From Candidatus Acidiferrales bacterium (GTDB lineage: Bacteria > Acidobacteriota > Terriglobia > Acidiferrales > UBA7541), in the NCBI GenBank assembly GCA_955651735.1, contig CATPAM010000358.1:1-7899 (forward strand): a stretch of 7,899 nt of DNA, given 5' to 3'. Below are positions 1 through 6,204 of the stretch, piece after piece. The stretch's first letter is position 1; every line of letters starts with the position of its first letter. The translations under genes and the position numbers were made by a program. The notes beneath the pieces were generated by a model. That model did not search any database, was not told the origin of the DNA, and worked only from the letters and a program-made list of their open reading frames with translations.

Positions 1-47
1 ATGGGTGTGGCTTGAATGAACGCACGGAAACGCTCGTTACTGTTTTT

Positions 48-539
48 TTAATAGTTTTGTCGAGCTGTGAGATCTAAATAATAGATGTCGTCGGCAGCCA
101 CGATAAGGACAATTGCTGTGCCTACCGACGCCGCTGCGGTAATCACTTTTGCCGCTGCGGAAAGCCAATACACAGGCTTCCACACCGTCACAATCTCAAG
201 AAAATGCGTCATGCCGCAGCTCACGATGAACAGCCCGAACGCCCCGAAGAAATTGGAGTAAGGCAGATCTCGACCAGCACGGCGAACCAGCCAGGCCAGA
301 GTGCTTGAGATCGCCACGTAGGACAACCCAATCAGCAGATCCGCGATTACCGTGGTCCACAGCAACCGTGTGTTGCCTACGAAGCAGTACCAATGGGGCA
401 AGAAATTCGTCGAGAGCAGCGCTCGGGAACTCAGCCATAAGGCGGAGGTAACGAGGGTCGTTACGAGCAATCCGAGTTTTACGGCGCGAGGCGTGAAGTC
501 TAGATGCGAATTCGTACCGAGCGAAGCGCTGGCCGGCAT
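48..539 (-). CDS. Stand-alone ethylene-receptor-type membrane sensor domain (ETR1 N-terminal-like), no output domain
   Basis: Predicted 163-residue inner-membrane protein. After a first hydrophobic segment (about 20-38) come three helices matching the ethylene-binding domain of plant ETR1 and cyanobacterial homologues. The motif D67-x6-Y74 lies in the first of these helices, and FIVSCGMTH (104-112) in the second supplies I105, C108 and H112. These correspond to ETR1 D25, Y32, I62, C65 and H69; Cys and His bind Cu(I) in the plant receptor. A third helix with K131 (AAAKVITAAAS) matches the ETR1 segment containing K91. ETR1-type proteins normally continue into GAF and histidine-kinase domains, but this one stops 13 residues after the last helix. 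The ATG at 539 is chosen because GGAAAGG lies about 11 nt upstream and the open frame further upstream is compositionally non-protein-like. The fold assignment is strong. Ethylene binding is inferred, and signalling would need a separate partner. Confidence 0.82.
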   Translation of the reverse strand: MPASASLGTNSHLDFTPRAVKLGLLVTTLVTSALWLSSRALLSTNFLPHWYCFVGNTRLLWTTVIADLLIGLSYVAISSTLAWLVRRAGRDLPYSNFFGAFGLFIVSCGMTHFLEIVTVWKPVYWLSAAAKVITAAASVGTAIVLIVAADDIYYLDLTARQNY

Positions 540-832
540 GCGTAGCGCAGCCTTTCCATTGTCGCGCCTTTCAAGAACACGCAAAGCGCAACGATACTTG
601 ATTTGTTCTTGGGAGGGAGGGATTGGCAGCACTCGGCCAGTGCAGAACTTGGCACAATGCCGGGCTCGTCGGCACGCACGCGATCGAGAGGAGAAGCCGC
701 ACGCGCCAGCCGACGCTTCTAGTGTAATCCGCTTCACCCGCTTGCGTGCCAAAGTGTGCCGCAACGAACACCAGCGAGCCGCGCCGTTGTCGGGGCCCTT
801 CAGTTCACCGCGAGGTACGAAGGGCGCGTTCC

Positions 833-848
833 AGCGCCGCCAGGCGCT
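833..848. repeat. Short perfect inverted repeat upstream of permease
   Basis: The arms AGCGCC (833-838) and GGCGCT (843-848) are perfectly complementary around the 4-base loop GCCA. It lies about 76 bases before the permease ATG in the divergent region. It could be an operator half-site pair or chance in GC-rich DNA. No T-run follows on either strand, so it does not look like an intrinsic terminator. Confidence 0.3.
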
Positions 849-904
849 AAAGTCGGCACGCGCTCCTTGTTGGCCACCGCCCATTCGCGCCCTCGTTCCG
901 CATT

Positions 905-913
905 TGCTATTCT
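905..913 (+). promoter_or_regulatory. Extended -10 promoter element for the permease gene
   Basis: TGCTATTCT is an extended -10 (TG-n-TATTCT, 4 of 6 to TATAAT). No good -35 hexamer lies 16-18 bases upstream. A start site about 7 bases downstream would fall near 920, only a few bases before the ATG at 924. The permease transcript would then be leaderless or nearly so, which fits the absence of a Shine-Dalgarno sequence. The same 9-mer occurs at 5126-5134 and a one-base variant lies on the minus strand at 6205-6213. Confidence 0.45.
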
Positions 914-923
914 CGGCGGCGCT

Positions 924-2321
924 ATGAATCCTCCCGAGAACGCTACTCAAAGCTCAGCGCTTGGAAGTGAGCGCGGCGATCTCGAACGCGCTCTCGGTCT
1001 CAAAGAAGCCGTCGCCCTGAACATGATCGAGATGGTCGGGATCGGACCTTTCGTCGTGATCCCGCTGGTCATCAAGGCCATGGGTGGTCCGCAGTGTTTG
1101 CTGGCCTGGGCCGCAGGCGCAGTGCTCGCCTTGCTCGATGGCTTTGTCTGGTCAGAACTGGGCGCTGCGATGCCGCTTGCCGGCGGTAGCTACGTTTTCC
1201 TTCGCGAGGCCTACGGCCCCGGCCGCATGGGTCGTTTGATGTCCTTTCTGTTCGTCTGGCAGACGTTGATTCAAGCTCCATTGAGCCTGGCATCTGGCGC
1301 CATCGGTTTCTCTCAATACGCTTCCTACCTCTACCCCCTTGGCAAATATGGACAGAAAGCCGTCTCGGGAGCGCTCGTAATTTTGCTCGTGATCCTGCTC
1401 TATCGCCGTATTGCTTCCATCGGGAAAATCTCTCTTTTTCTCTGGGTCGGCGTTGTCGGCACGATTCTGTGGCTTATCTGGGGCGGCGCCACGCACTTCC
1501 AGCCGCGGCTCGTTTTCACTTATGCGCCAGGGTCTTGGAATCTTTCCTGGCTATTTTTTGCTACCCTGGGTTCCGCGACTGTTAACACCATCTACACGTA
1601 CTGGGGTTACTACAACATTTGCCATCTCGGAGGCGAAATCCGCGATCCCGCGCGCAATATTCCGCGCGGCATTTTCATTTCCATAATCGGCATCGCCGTT
1701 TTGTACCTCGCCATGCAGACCAGCATCCTTGGCGTGTTGCCGTGGCAGCAAGCCCAGGATTCGCCCTTTATCGTCAGCGCCTTCGTCGAAAAGCTCTACG
1801 GCTCCGGGGCCGCGCGCTTCGCCACCGCCATGGTCCTCTGGATCGCCTTCGCCTCGGTATTCTCTTCGCTGCTCGGATATTCCCGCGTCCCATACTCCGC
1901 GGCGCTCGACGGAAATTTCTTCCGCATTTTCGCTCGCGTGCATCCACAGAAGAAGTTTCCCCACATCTCGCTCCTCTTTCTCGGCACGCTGACCTTCCTC
2001 TTCGCGCTACTCTTCAAGCTGCGGACGGTCATCGCCGCCGTTCTGGCCATGCGCCTCATCATTCAGTTCATTGGCCAGGCTGTAGGTGTCATGCTTTTGC
2101 GGCGCCGTTGGCCTCCGGAGCGCCTGCCGTTTAAGATGTGGTTGTATCCGCTGCCTGCGTTGTTGACCATCGCGGGGTGGGTCTGGCTGTTCCTTCGAAC
2201 GGGAAAAGCTATCTGGTGGGGGTTATTCGTGATTCTTTTGGGACTCGCTGTTTTTCTCGTGCAGTCGCGCTTTCGCAAAGAATGGCCGTTCGCCGCGCCT
2301 CCCTCTGAGGCCGCCCAATGA
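924..2321 (+). CDS. APC-superfamily amino acid permease
   Basis: 465-residue inner-membrane transporter with about 12 hydrophobic segments, the usual length for the amino acid-polyamine-organocation family. Visible family features are the broken first helix with VGIGPF (38-43; the family more often has GxGIF), the GGSYVFLREAYGP motif (88-99), GEIRDPARNIPRGI (237-250, the conserved loop also seen in LAT-type and other APC carriers) and SRVPYSAALDGNFF (330-343). The substrate is probably an amino acid or related amine taken up by proton symport or exchange; the sequence does not say which. The ATG at 924 is chosen because the family homology begins about 20 residues later (LGLKEAVALNMI), while the frame upstream has no protein character. 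No Shine-Dalgarno is evident; only GGCGGC precedes it. The stop overlaps the next start as ATGA at 2318, which indicates translational coupling to the PIG-L gene. Confidence 0.9.
   Translation: MNPPENATQSSALGSERGDLERALGLKEAVALNMIEMVGIGPFVVIPLVIKAMGGPQCLLAWAAGAVLALLDGFVWSELGAAMPLAGGSYVFLREAYGPGRMGRLMSFLFVWQTLIQAPLSLASGAIGFSQYASYLYPLGKYGQKAVSGALVILLVILLYRRIASIGKISLFLWVGVVGTILWLIWGGATHFQPRLVFTYAPGSWNLSWLFFATLGSATVNTIYTYWGYYNICHLGGEIRDPARNIPRGIFISIIGIAVLYLAMQTSILGVLPWQQAQDSPFIVSAFVEKLYGSGAARFATAMVLWIAFASVFSSLLGYSRVPYSAALDGNFFRIFARVHPQKKFPHISLLFLGTLTFLFALLFKLRTVIAAVLAMRLIIQFIGQAVGVMLLRRRWPPERLPFKMWLYPLPALLTIAGWVWLFLRTGKAIWWGLFVILLGLAVFLVQSRFRKEWPFAAPPSEAAQ
2306..2310 (+). promoter_or_regulatory. 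Ribosome binding site for the PIG-L gene
   Basis: TGAGG lies inside the 3' end of the permease gene, 7 bases before the ATG at 2318, which overlaps the permease TGA. It supports this ATG over the in-frame GTG at 2390, which has no such site, and supports translational coupling. Confidence 0.5.
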
Positions 2322-3265
2322 ATATTTGCAATCCGGCCCGGCCAAACGAGCTGGGGCAACCTGTCTGCGTGGCACAGCCAATCCTGGCTGTGCGCCTTCT
2401 CGTCGTCTGCTTACAGTTGCTTTTGATCTTTGCAGCCGGCACCAAGGCCCAATTCCCTCCCGCTCCCGGCACAGGTCCGGGACTTCCAGAAACCGTGGAA
2501 GCCATCGAAAATGCCCGCGTGACGACTCGCATCCTCTACATTACCGCCCATCCCGACGACGAATCTGCTTCCGTGCTTACCTATCTCGCCCGTGGTCTCC
2601 ATGCCGAAGTTGCGCTCCTCTCTCTCACACGTGGTGAAGGCGGGCAGAACGATCTCGGCCCGGAGCAGGCTCCCCAGCTTGGGCTCATCCGCTCGCAAGA
2701 GTTGCTGGCCGCCACGCGCGGCTACGGCGTCAAACTCTTTTTCACTCGCGCAAAAGATTTCGGCTATTCCAAAACTCCCGAGGAAACAGAAAAAGTCTGG
2801 GGCGACGAAGTCCTGCAGGACATGGTCGAAATCATCCGCACCTTTCGGCCAACCGTGGTCATCAACGGCTGGGGCGGCGTCCACACAGGCCACGGCCATC
2901 ATCAAGCCGCCGGCATTCTGACGCCAAAAGCTGTTCAGCTCGCGGCTGATTCCAATTACAAGCTCCGTGGCTCGTCTTCCGTCCAGGAAGACGCGACCTG
3001 GGGCGACCGCCGCCCTATTTTGTTGCTCGATGTGGATCGCGGCGAAAAGCCGCAAGGATATCCTTTGCCGCTCGACGATATTTCGTCGCTCTACGGAAAA
3101 TCCTGGCGCGAGATCGGTCTCGACGCCTTCGCCAACCATCGCACGCAGGGCATCACGGGCTTCTTGAACTCGCCCTTTCTCCGCCGGCCCATCACTGTAA
3201 AACGCGAAGACGGTGGTGACTTCGATCTCGCTTCTCTCAACGAACCCCTGGGCCCCGCTCGATGA
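2318..3265 (+). CDS. PIG-L/LmbE-family deacetylase, N-terminal part of a frameshifted secreted protein
   Basis: 315-residue open frame containing a zinc-dependent N-acetylsugar deacetylase domain (PIG-L/LmbE/MshB family). The core begins RILYITAHPDDE (71-82); H78 and D81 are the expected zinc ligands and D80 the catalytic residue. Further on, TGHGHHQAAG (190-199) supplies the third ligand, most likely H195. A hydrophobic stretch at 27-40 followed by GTKAQ looks like a signal peptide, so the enzyme is probably exported, but it sits behind an unusually long 26-residue N-region encoded partly by a palindrome. An in-frame GTG at 2390 would give a compact signal peptide. The frame stops at 3263-3265, just after EPLGP, exactly where larger homologues of this type continue. 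The continuation is present one frame over in the following entry. Substrate unknown; it may deacetylate a glycan or glycoconjugate. The gene overlaps the upstream permease by four bases. Confidence 0.85.
   Translation: MNICNPARPNELGQPVCVAQPILAVRLLVVCLQLLLIFAAGTKAQFPPAPGTGPGLPETVEAIENARVTTRILYITAHPDDESASVLTYLARGLHAEVALLSLTRGEGGQNDLGPEQAPQLGLIRSQELLAATRGYGVKLFFTRAKDFGYSKTPEETEKVWGDEVLQDMVEIIRTFRPTVVINGWGGVHTGHGHHQAAGILTPKAVQLAADSNYKLRGSSSVQEDATWGDRRPILLLDVDRGEKPQGYPLPLDDISSLYGKSWREIGLDAFANHRTQGITGFLNSPFLRRPITVKREDGGDFDLASLNEPLGPAR
2372..2393. repeat. Perfect palindromic repeat inside the PIG-L 5' coding region
   Basis: Nine-base arms (GCACAGCCA at 2372-2380 and TGGCTGTGC at 2385-2393) are perfectly complementary around the loop ATCC. 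The palindrome encodes the unusual N-terminal stretch around VAQPILAV, immediately before the hydrophobic core of the signal peptide. From memory, acidobacterial genomes carry dispersed palindromes built on CACAGCCA/TGGCTGTG, so this may be such an element; that is not verifiable from one copy. In mRNA it would form a stable hairpin near the translation start. Confidence 0.6.
3245..3265 (+). other. Frameshift junction in the PIG-L gene
   Basis: The upstream frame reads EPLGPAR then TGA (3263-3265). The downstream frame, one base later, continues PLDEDFEVANRGVDPL. Deleting one C from the C4 run at 3253-3256 gives the continuous reading NEPLGPLDEDFEVANRG and one gene spanning 2318-5036 of about 905 residues. 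A C4 run at 3245-3248 and a G3 run at 3250-3252 are also nearby. It could be a sequencing or assembly error in a homopolymer-rich spot, a true disabling mutation, or less likely a programmed +1 shift. Confidence 0.8.
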
Positions 3266-5036
3266 GGACTTTGAGGTTGCCAACCGCGGCGTGGATCCCC
3301 TCATGCGTGCCGTCGATGCTTCCCTCGTCGCCGCACGCGATGCCGCCCTGCGCCTGGAATGGAAGGCTTCTGCCGATTTCCTGATCGCAGCAGGGAAAAA
3401 GCTCGACCAAATTCCGCTTCCTGCCCTCTCGAGCCAGACTCCCGCTCCCGTCCAGTCTCTTTTCCGAAGCATTCACCGCAAGCGTGAAAAGATCAACGCC
3501 GCGCTCGTTCTCGTCGCTGGCGTCCGCCTCGATGCAATCTCCGATCGTAGCGAGCTCGTTCCCGGTGAAACCTTCACCGTTCGCGTCGATCCGCACCACC
3601 GCGACGCCATCAACGGCGATTTTCGGAAAATCAGCCTCGCTCTGCCTCACGACTGGAACATCGTCAAAGAAGACCCTGAACCGAACGGCGCGATTCGCTT
3701 CACGGTTGCTATTCCGCAGGCTTTGCGCTTTCCTCAAAACGTTTCCGACTGGCTTCTTTGGTCCCAGCGAATCCCGGACAATGCTCCGGGCCTGCCTTCT
3801 CCCGCTTTACTTCCCGAGCCGCCGCCGCTCGCGACTGCTGCGCAAGACGTCGTGCTCGATGGCTATTCGTTCACCGCTGTTTCTCCGGTCACCAGCATCC
3901 GCGCCACATCCACGCGCGCGGATCGTATTGCGCCTCGCGTGGTTCCGGCGTATGCGCTCGCCGTCGAGCCGACGCAACGGATCAGCGTCCTGGCGAAGCC
4001 GTCACGGCCGCGAAAACCCTTCGAAGTCCTGCTTCGCATCCACTCCTACGCCACGCAACCTGGCAAGGTCAGCGTCGGCCTCGACGCACCGCGCCTCTGG
4101 ATCGTAAGCGCTCCGGTAACTCTCAGCTCCAACGGCGTCGGCGACCAATACGCTCGCTTCAAAGTAACGGCGCCCCTGAAGCTCGCGGCCGGCAACTACA
4201 AAATTTCCGCCCGCGCCTACAACACTGCTGACCGCACACCCAGCGCCAAAGATCAAAAGTTCACTCTCTCCCTCGAACCTTTGCCAACTATGCCCACGCT
4301 GCTGTGGGCGGAGCCGGCGCACTGTCTCGTCCACGCCTTTGCCATCAACGTGCCGCAGAACCTTCGAGTCGGCTACATCACCGCGGAAAGCGAACCCATC
4401 CCCGACGCATTGCGCATGCTTGGCATTCAGGTCGAACTTCTCGATGCGCAAGCGCTCGCCTTCCGCGACCTCTCCAAATTTGACGCCGTGGTCGTCGGCG
4501 TGCGCGCCTACGAGTTGCGTCCCGAACTTCCCGCCGCGAACCAACGCCTGCTCGATTACGCAGCGAAGGGCGGCACGCTTCTCGTGCAGTACCAGCGCGA
4601 TTTCGTTTGGGACAAGTCTTTCTTCGCTCCTTATCCCGCGTTGATCTCTCCGCCCGCGCCCCCCGCAAAGGAGGGCGCAACCCCGGCCCCGCGTCCTCTG
4701 CCGCGCATCACCGACGAAAACTCGCCGGTGAAATTTCTCAAGCCTAACGAACCGCTTCTGAATCGCCCGAACAAGATCACGCAAGGCGATTTCAAAGACT
4801 GGGTCCAGGAGCGCGGCCTGTATTTCTGGACGCAATTCGATTCGAAATACACGCCACTTCTCGCCATGAACGATCCTGCCGAGCCGGACCTGAACGGCGC
4901 CCTCGTCTATGCTCGCTACGGCAAAGGCGTGTACATCTACACCGGCATTGCCTTCTTCCGCCAACTCCCCGAAGGCGTCCCCGGCGCCTACCGTCTCTTC
5001 GTTAATCTCTTGTCCGCCTCCCGTCCGCCGCGTTGA
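3255..5036 (+). CDS. C-terminal part of the frameshifted PIG-L protein: beta-sandwich plus ThuA-like domain
   Basis: This frame is open from a GTG at 3213, but its first 14 codons only re-read the 3' end of the LmbE frame; family-like sequence starts near 3255. If independently translated, the first ATG is at 3303, without a clear ribosome site. Counting from 3213 (607 residues), 17-100 form a helical linker, 101-250 an extracellular beta-rich region, and about 268-355 a sandwich resembling NEW3/alpha-galactosidase-associated domains. Residues 384-600 form a Rossmann-like region of the ThuA/class-I-amidotransferase-like type (LRVGYI, KFDAVVVGVRAYELRP, GGTLLVQY). A Pro/Ala-rich insert lies at 478-498. 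I see no catalytic Cys-His-Glu triad in the ThuA-like part, so it may be a binding module. It has no signal peptide of its own, so the ORF makes biological sense only as a continuation of the upstream deacetylase. Domain names are from remembered architecture and are less sure than the continuity itself. Confidence 0.8.
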   Translation, partial: PLDEDFEVANRGVDPLMRAVDASLVAARDAALRLEWKASADFLIAAGKKLDQIPLPALSSQTPAPVQSLFRSIHRKREKINAALVLVAGVRLDAISDRSELVPGETFTVRVDPHHRDAINGDFRKISLALPHDWNIVKEDPEPNGAIRFTVAIPQALRFPQNVSDWLLWSQRIPDNAPGLPSPALLPEPPPLATAAQDVVLDGYSFTAVSPVTSIRATSTRADRIAPRVVPAYALAVEPTQRISVLAKPSRPRKPFEVLLRIHSYATQPGKVSVGLDAPRLWIVSAPVTLSSNGVGDQYARFKVTAPLKLAAGNYKISARAYNTADRTPSAKDQKFTLSLEPLPTMPTLLWAEPAHCLVHAFAINVPQNLRVGYITAESEPIPDALRMLGIQVELLDAQALAFRDLSKFDAVVVGVRAYELRPELPAANQRLLDYAAKGGTLLVQYQRDFVWDKSFFAPYPALISPPAPPAKEGATPAPRPLPRITDENSPVKFLKPNEPLLNRPNKITQGDFKDWVQERGLYFWTQFDSKYTPLLAMNDPAEPDLNGALVYARYGKGVYIYTGIAFFRQLPEGVPGAYRLFVNLLSASRPPR

Positions 5037-5125
5037 CCTCAACCGCAGCTGCTCACAATTTATTTATCCCGGCCTCCTGGGCCAGTAACTTACCCGCACG
5101 TTAAAGGCTCGAGCCAGCACCCGCG

Positions 5126-5134
5126 TGCTATTCT
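5126..5134 (+). promoter_or_regulatory. Extended -10 promoter element for the NTF2-like gene
   Basis: TGCTATTCT is identical to the element before the permease. A start near 5141 would give a leader of about 32 bases carrying the AGGGAG ribosome site. No good -35 hexamer is visible. It lies in the 136-base gap after the deacetylase gene, suggesting separate transcription of the NTF2-like gene. Confidence 0.45.
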
Positions 5135-5157
5135 TCCGGCGGTACCTTCAAATTGTT

Positions 5158-5163
5158 AGGGAG
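5158..5163 (+). promoter_or_regulatory. Ribosome binding site deciding the NTF2-like start
   Basis: AGGGAG is spaced 9 bases from the ATG at 5173. This favours 5173 over the in-frame ATG at 5125, which would place the ribosome site inside the coding sequence and put 16 extra residues before the signal peptide. Confidence 0.7.
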
Positions 5164-5172
5164 AGCAATCCA

Positions 5173-5808
5173 ATGGCTGTAAAGCCTGTCCCCGCGGCTG
5201 CGCGCCGCTTGCGCGCGCTTTTCACGCTTGCTGTTTGTCTTACGATTTTCTTGTCGATGGCGTCGCCGGCGGCTGCGCAAAAGGAAAAAAAGAGGAAAAA
5301 GGACGCCAACGCGCCCTCCGACACCCATACCACCATCCCCATGCCCGACGAGCAGCAGATTGACTACAACATTTCAGAAATGCTCGGCGCTTGGCAACTC
5401 GGCGACATTGACCGCCTGCGCCAAACCTATGCTGATGATGTCGTCTTCGTCAGCGGCCTGTGGGCGCCTCCCGTCTTCGGCTGGTCCAACTTTCTGCCCC
5501 TGTACCAACTGCAGCGCGCACGCATGCAGCAGGTGCGCCTGGACCGCGTGAACACCTATATCAAAGTGAGCGGGGCAGTAGGGTGGGCGTGCTATCAGTG
5601 GGATTTCGGCGGAACGGTGGACGGTCAGTCAATGACTGCTCGCGGGCAAACCACTCTCGTGTTCGAGAAGCGCAACGACCGCTGGCTGATCGTGCACAAT
5701 CACACTTCCGTAGCGCAAGGTGCGCCGCCCACTACCACACAGCCGCAGCAGCCAGCCGTTCCGGCGAACACACCACAACAACAGCCCAGAAAACCTCCAA
5801 ACTCTTGA
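5173..5808 (+). CDS. Secreted NTF2-like protein (SnoaL/DUF4440-type domain)
   Basis: 211-residue exported protein. A signal peptide spans residues 1-35 (RRLR n-region, hydrophobic 15-29, cleavage predicted at SPAAA-Q36). A strongly basic linker, KEKKRKK, follows at 37-43. The domain at about 58-162 has the pattern of the NTF2-like superfamily: helix ISEMLGAWQLGDIDRLRQTYADDVVFV, a middle strand region, then TTLVFEKRNDRWLIVHNHTSV, which closely matches the final strands of SnoaL/DUF4440 proteins. Members are small-molecule-binding or ketosteroid-isomerase-like folds of varied function; no specific catalytic set is recognisable, so function is unassigned. The C-terminal tail (165-211) is rich in Pro, Gln and Thr and probably disordered. 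The gene stands alone and converges on the next minus-strand gene with a 28-base gap. Confidence 0.82.
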   Translation: MAVKPVPAAARRLRALFTLAVCLTIFLSMASPAAAQKEKKRKKDANAPSDTHTTIPMPDEQQIDYNISEMLGAWQLGDIDRLRQTYADDVVFVSGLWAPPVFGWSNFLPLYQLQRARMQQVRLDRVNTYIKVSGAVGWACYQWDFGGTVDGQSMTARGQTTLVFEKRNDRWLIVHNHTSVAQGAPPTTTQPQQPAVPANTPQQQPRKPPNS

Positions 5809-5836
5809 TGCTCAGCCAACCAGGCGGCGGCAATCG

Positions 5837-6121
5837 CTAGAAGCTTTTCAGTCCTTCATACAGCCACATGCCGGCAATCACCAGCAGGAGCGCTCCCGCC
5901 GTGATGCCGCTGGTCGCAATCGGCTTCGACAACCGCGTGATCTTCGCTATCAACTCGCGCTGTTCTTGCGCTACGAGCTCGCCCGCCGCATCGATGCACA
6001 ATTGATCGTCTTCATGGGTGGTGAGGATGCTCCGCCACAGCAGCAAGGCTAGAAATGTGGCGGTGACGATTCCCCAGACGATCAGAAGGTACATAATGGG
6101 CCCCGTAAGCGTCGCTTCCAT
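5837..6121 (-). CDS. Small conserved-looking two-helix membrane protein
   Basis: 94 residues with two hydrophobic helices at about 10-29 (MYLLIVWGIVTATFLALLLW) and 68-88, separated by a polar, acidic loop containing THEDDQL (35-41) and a helical EQRELIAKITRLSKPI stretch. The likely arrangement is a membrane hairpin with both ends on the same side. The sequence recalls small uncharacterised acidobacterial membrane proteins with the same HEDDQ motif; this is memory of a family without known function. The ATG at 6121 is well supported by GGAGG 5 bases upstream. A second ATG at 6094 would start directly at the first helix but lacks that site. It has its own promoter and a hairpin-bearing leader. 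It is not obviously linked to its convergent neighbour. Confidence 0.78.
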   Translation of the reverse strand: MEATLTGPIMYLLIVWGIVTATFLALLLWRSILTTHEDDQLCIDAAGELVAQEQRELIAKITRLSKPIATSGITAGALLLVIAGMWLYEGLKSF

Positions 6122-6126
6122 CGTAA

Positions 6127-6131
6127 CCTCC
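6127..6131 (-). promoter_or_regulatory. Strong ribosome binding site for the small membrane protein
   Basis: On the minus strand GGAGG lies 5 bases before the ATG at 6121. It decides this start over the internal ATG at 6094. Confidence 0.7.
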
Positions 6132-6148
6132 GTGGAACCGTGCCGCGG

Positions 6149-6180
6149 TGCCTGCCGAGAGGATTAGAGGTCGACAGGCA
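6149..6180 (-). promoter_or_regulatory. Leader hairpin upstream of the small membrane protein gene
   Basis: In the minus-strand transcript, UGCCUGUCGA and UCGGCAGGCA pair over 10 bp, with a single G-U wobble, around a 12-base pyrimidine-rich loop CCUCUAAUCCUC. It sits between the predicted transcription start (about 6198) and the GGAGG ribosome site. The loop contains CCUC twice and could pair with GGAGG, so a translational switch is conceivable. No riboswitch class is recognised. No U-run follows, so it is not an intrinsic terminator. Confidence 0.45.
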
Positions 6181-6204
6181 AGGGGTAAACCGGTATTCAC
6201 ACGG

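Larger units (their letters stand above)
540..923. other. Divergent intergenic region, no gene seen
   Basis: This 384-base stretch separates the minus-strand ethylene-receptor-like gene from the plus-strand permease. Open frames cross it on both strands, but their translations are rich in Arg, Ala, Ser and Cys with no recognisable domain, and they run into the true genes only as upstream extensions. It holds the ribosome binding site of the minus gene just above 540, a 6-bp perfect inverted repeat at 833-848, and an extended -10 element at 905-913 close to the permease start. I found no convincing promoter for the minus-strand gene. Confidence 0.6.

Noticed and set aside
352..927. 191-codon plus-strand open frame antisense to the ethylene-receptor-like gene and across the intergenic region
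   Set aside because: The translation is Arg/Ser-rich without domain character, and it lies opposite a gene with clear homology and overlaps the permease start.
540..950. N-terminal extension of the ethylene-receptor-like frame to 950
   Set aside because: The upstream residues are Arg/Cys-rich and unlike any domain. It would overlap the permease start, and a ribosome-site-like GGAAAGG supports the ATG at 539.
3262..3265. ATGA at the deacetylase frame break as a coupled start of a second gene
   Set aside because: The ATG at 3262 is in the third frame, not the frame that carries the C-terminal domains, so it cannot start that product.
2411..3472. 353-codon minus-strand open frame opposite the deacetylase
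   Set aside because: It mirrors the codon bias of the sense gene, which carries the AHPDDE motif. No domain or signal is seen in the antisense translation.
4002..5042. 346-codon minus-strand open frame opposite the C-terminal deacetylase part
   Set aside because: It is an antisense shadow of a frame with clear ThuA-like patterns, with charge-rich low-information translation and no ribosome site noted.
5037..5125. Terminator after the deacetylase gene
   Set aside because: Only 4-bp GGCC and GCAC/GTGC stems are present and none is followed by a T-run.
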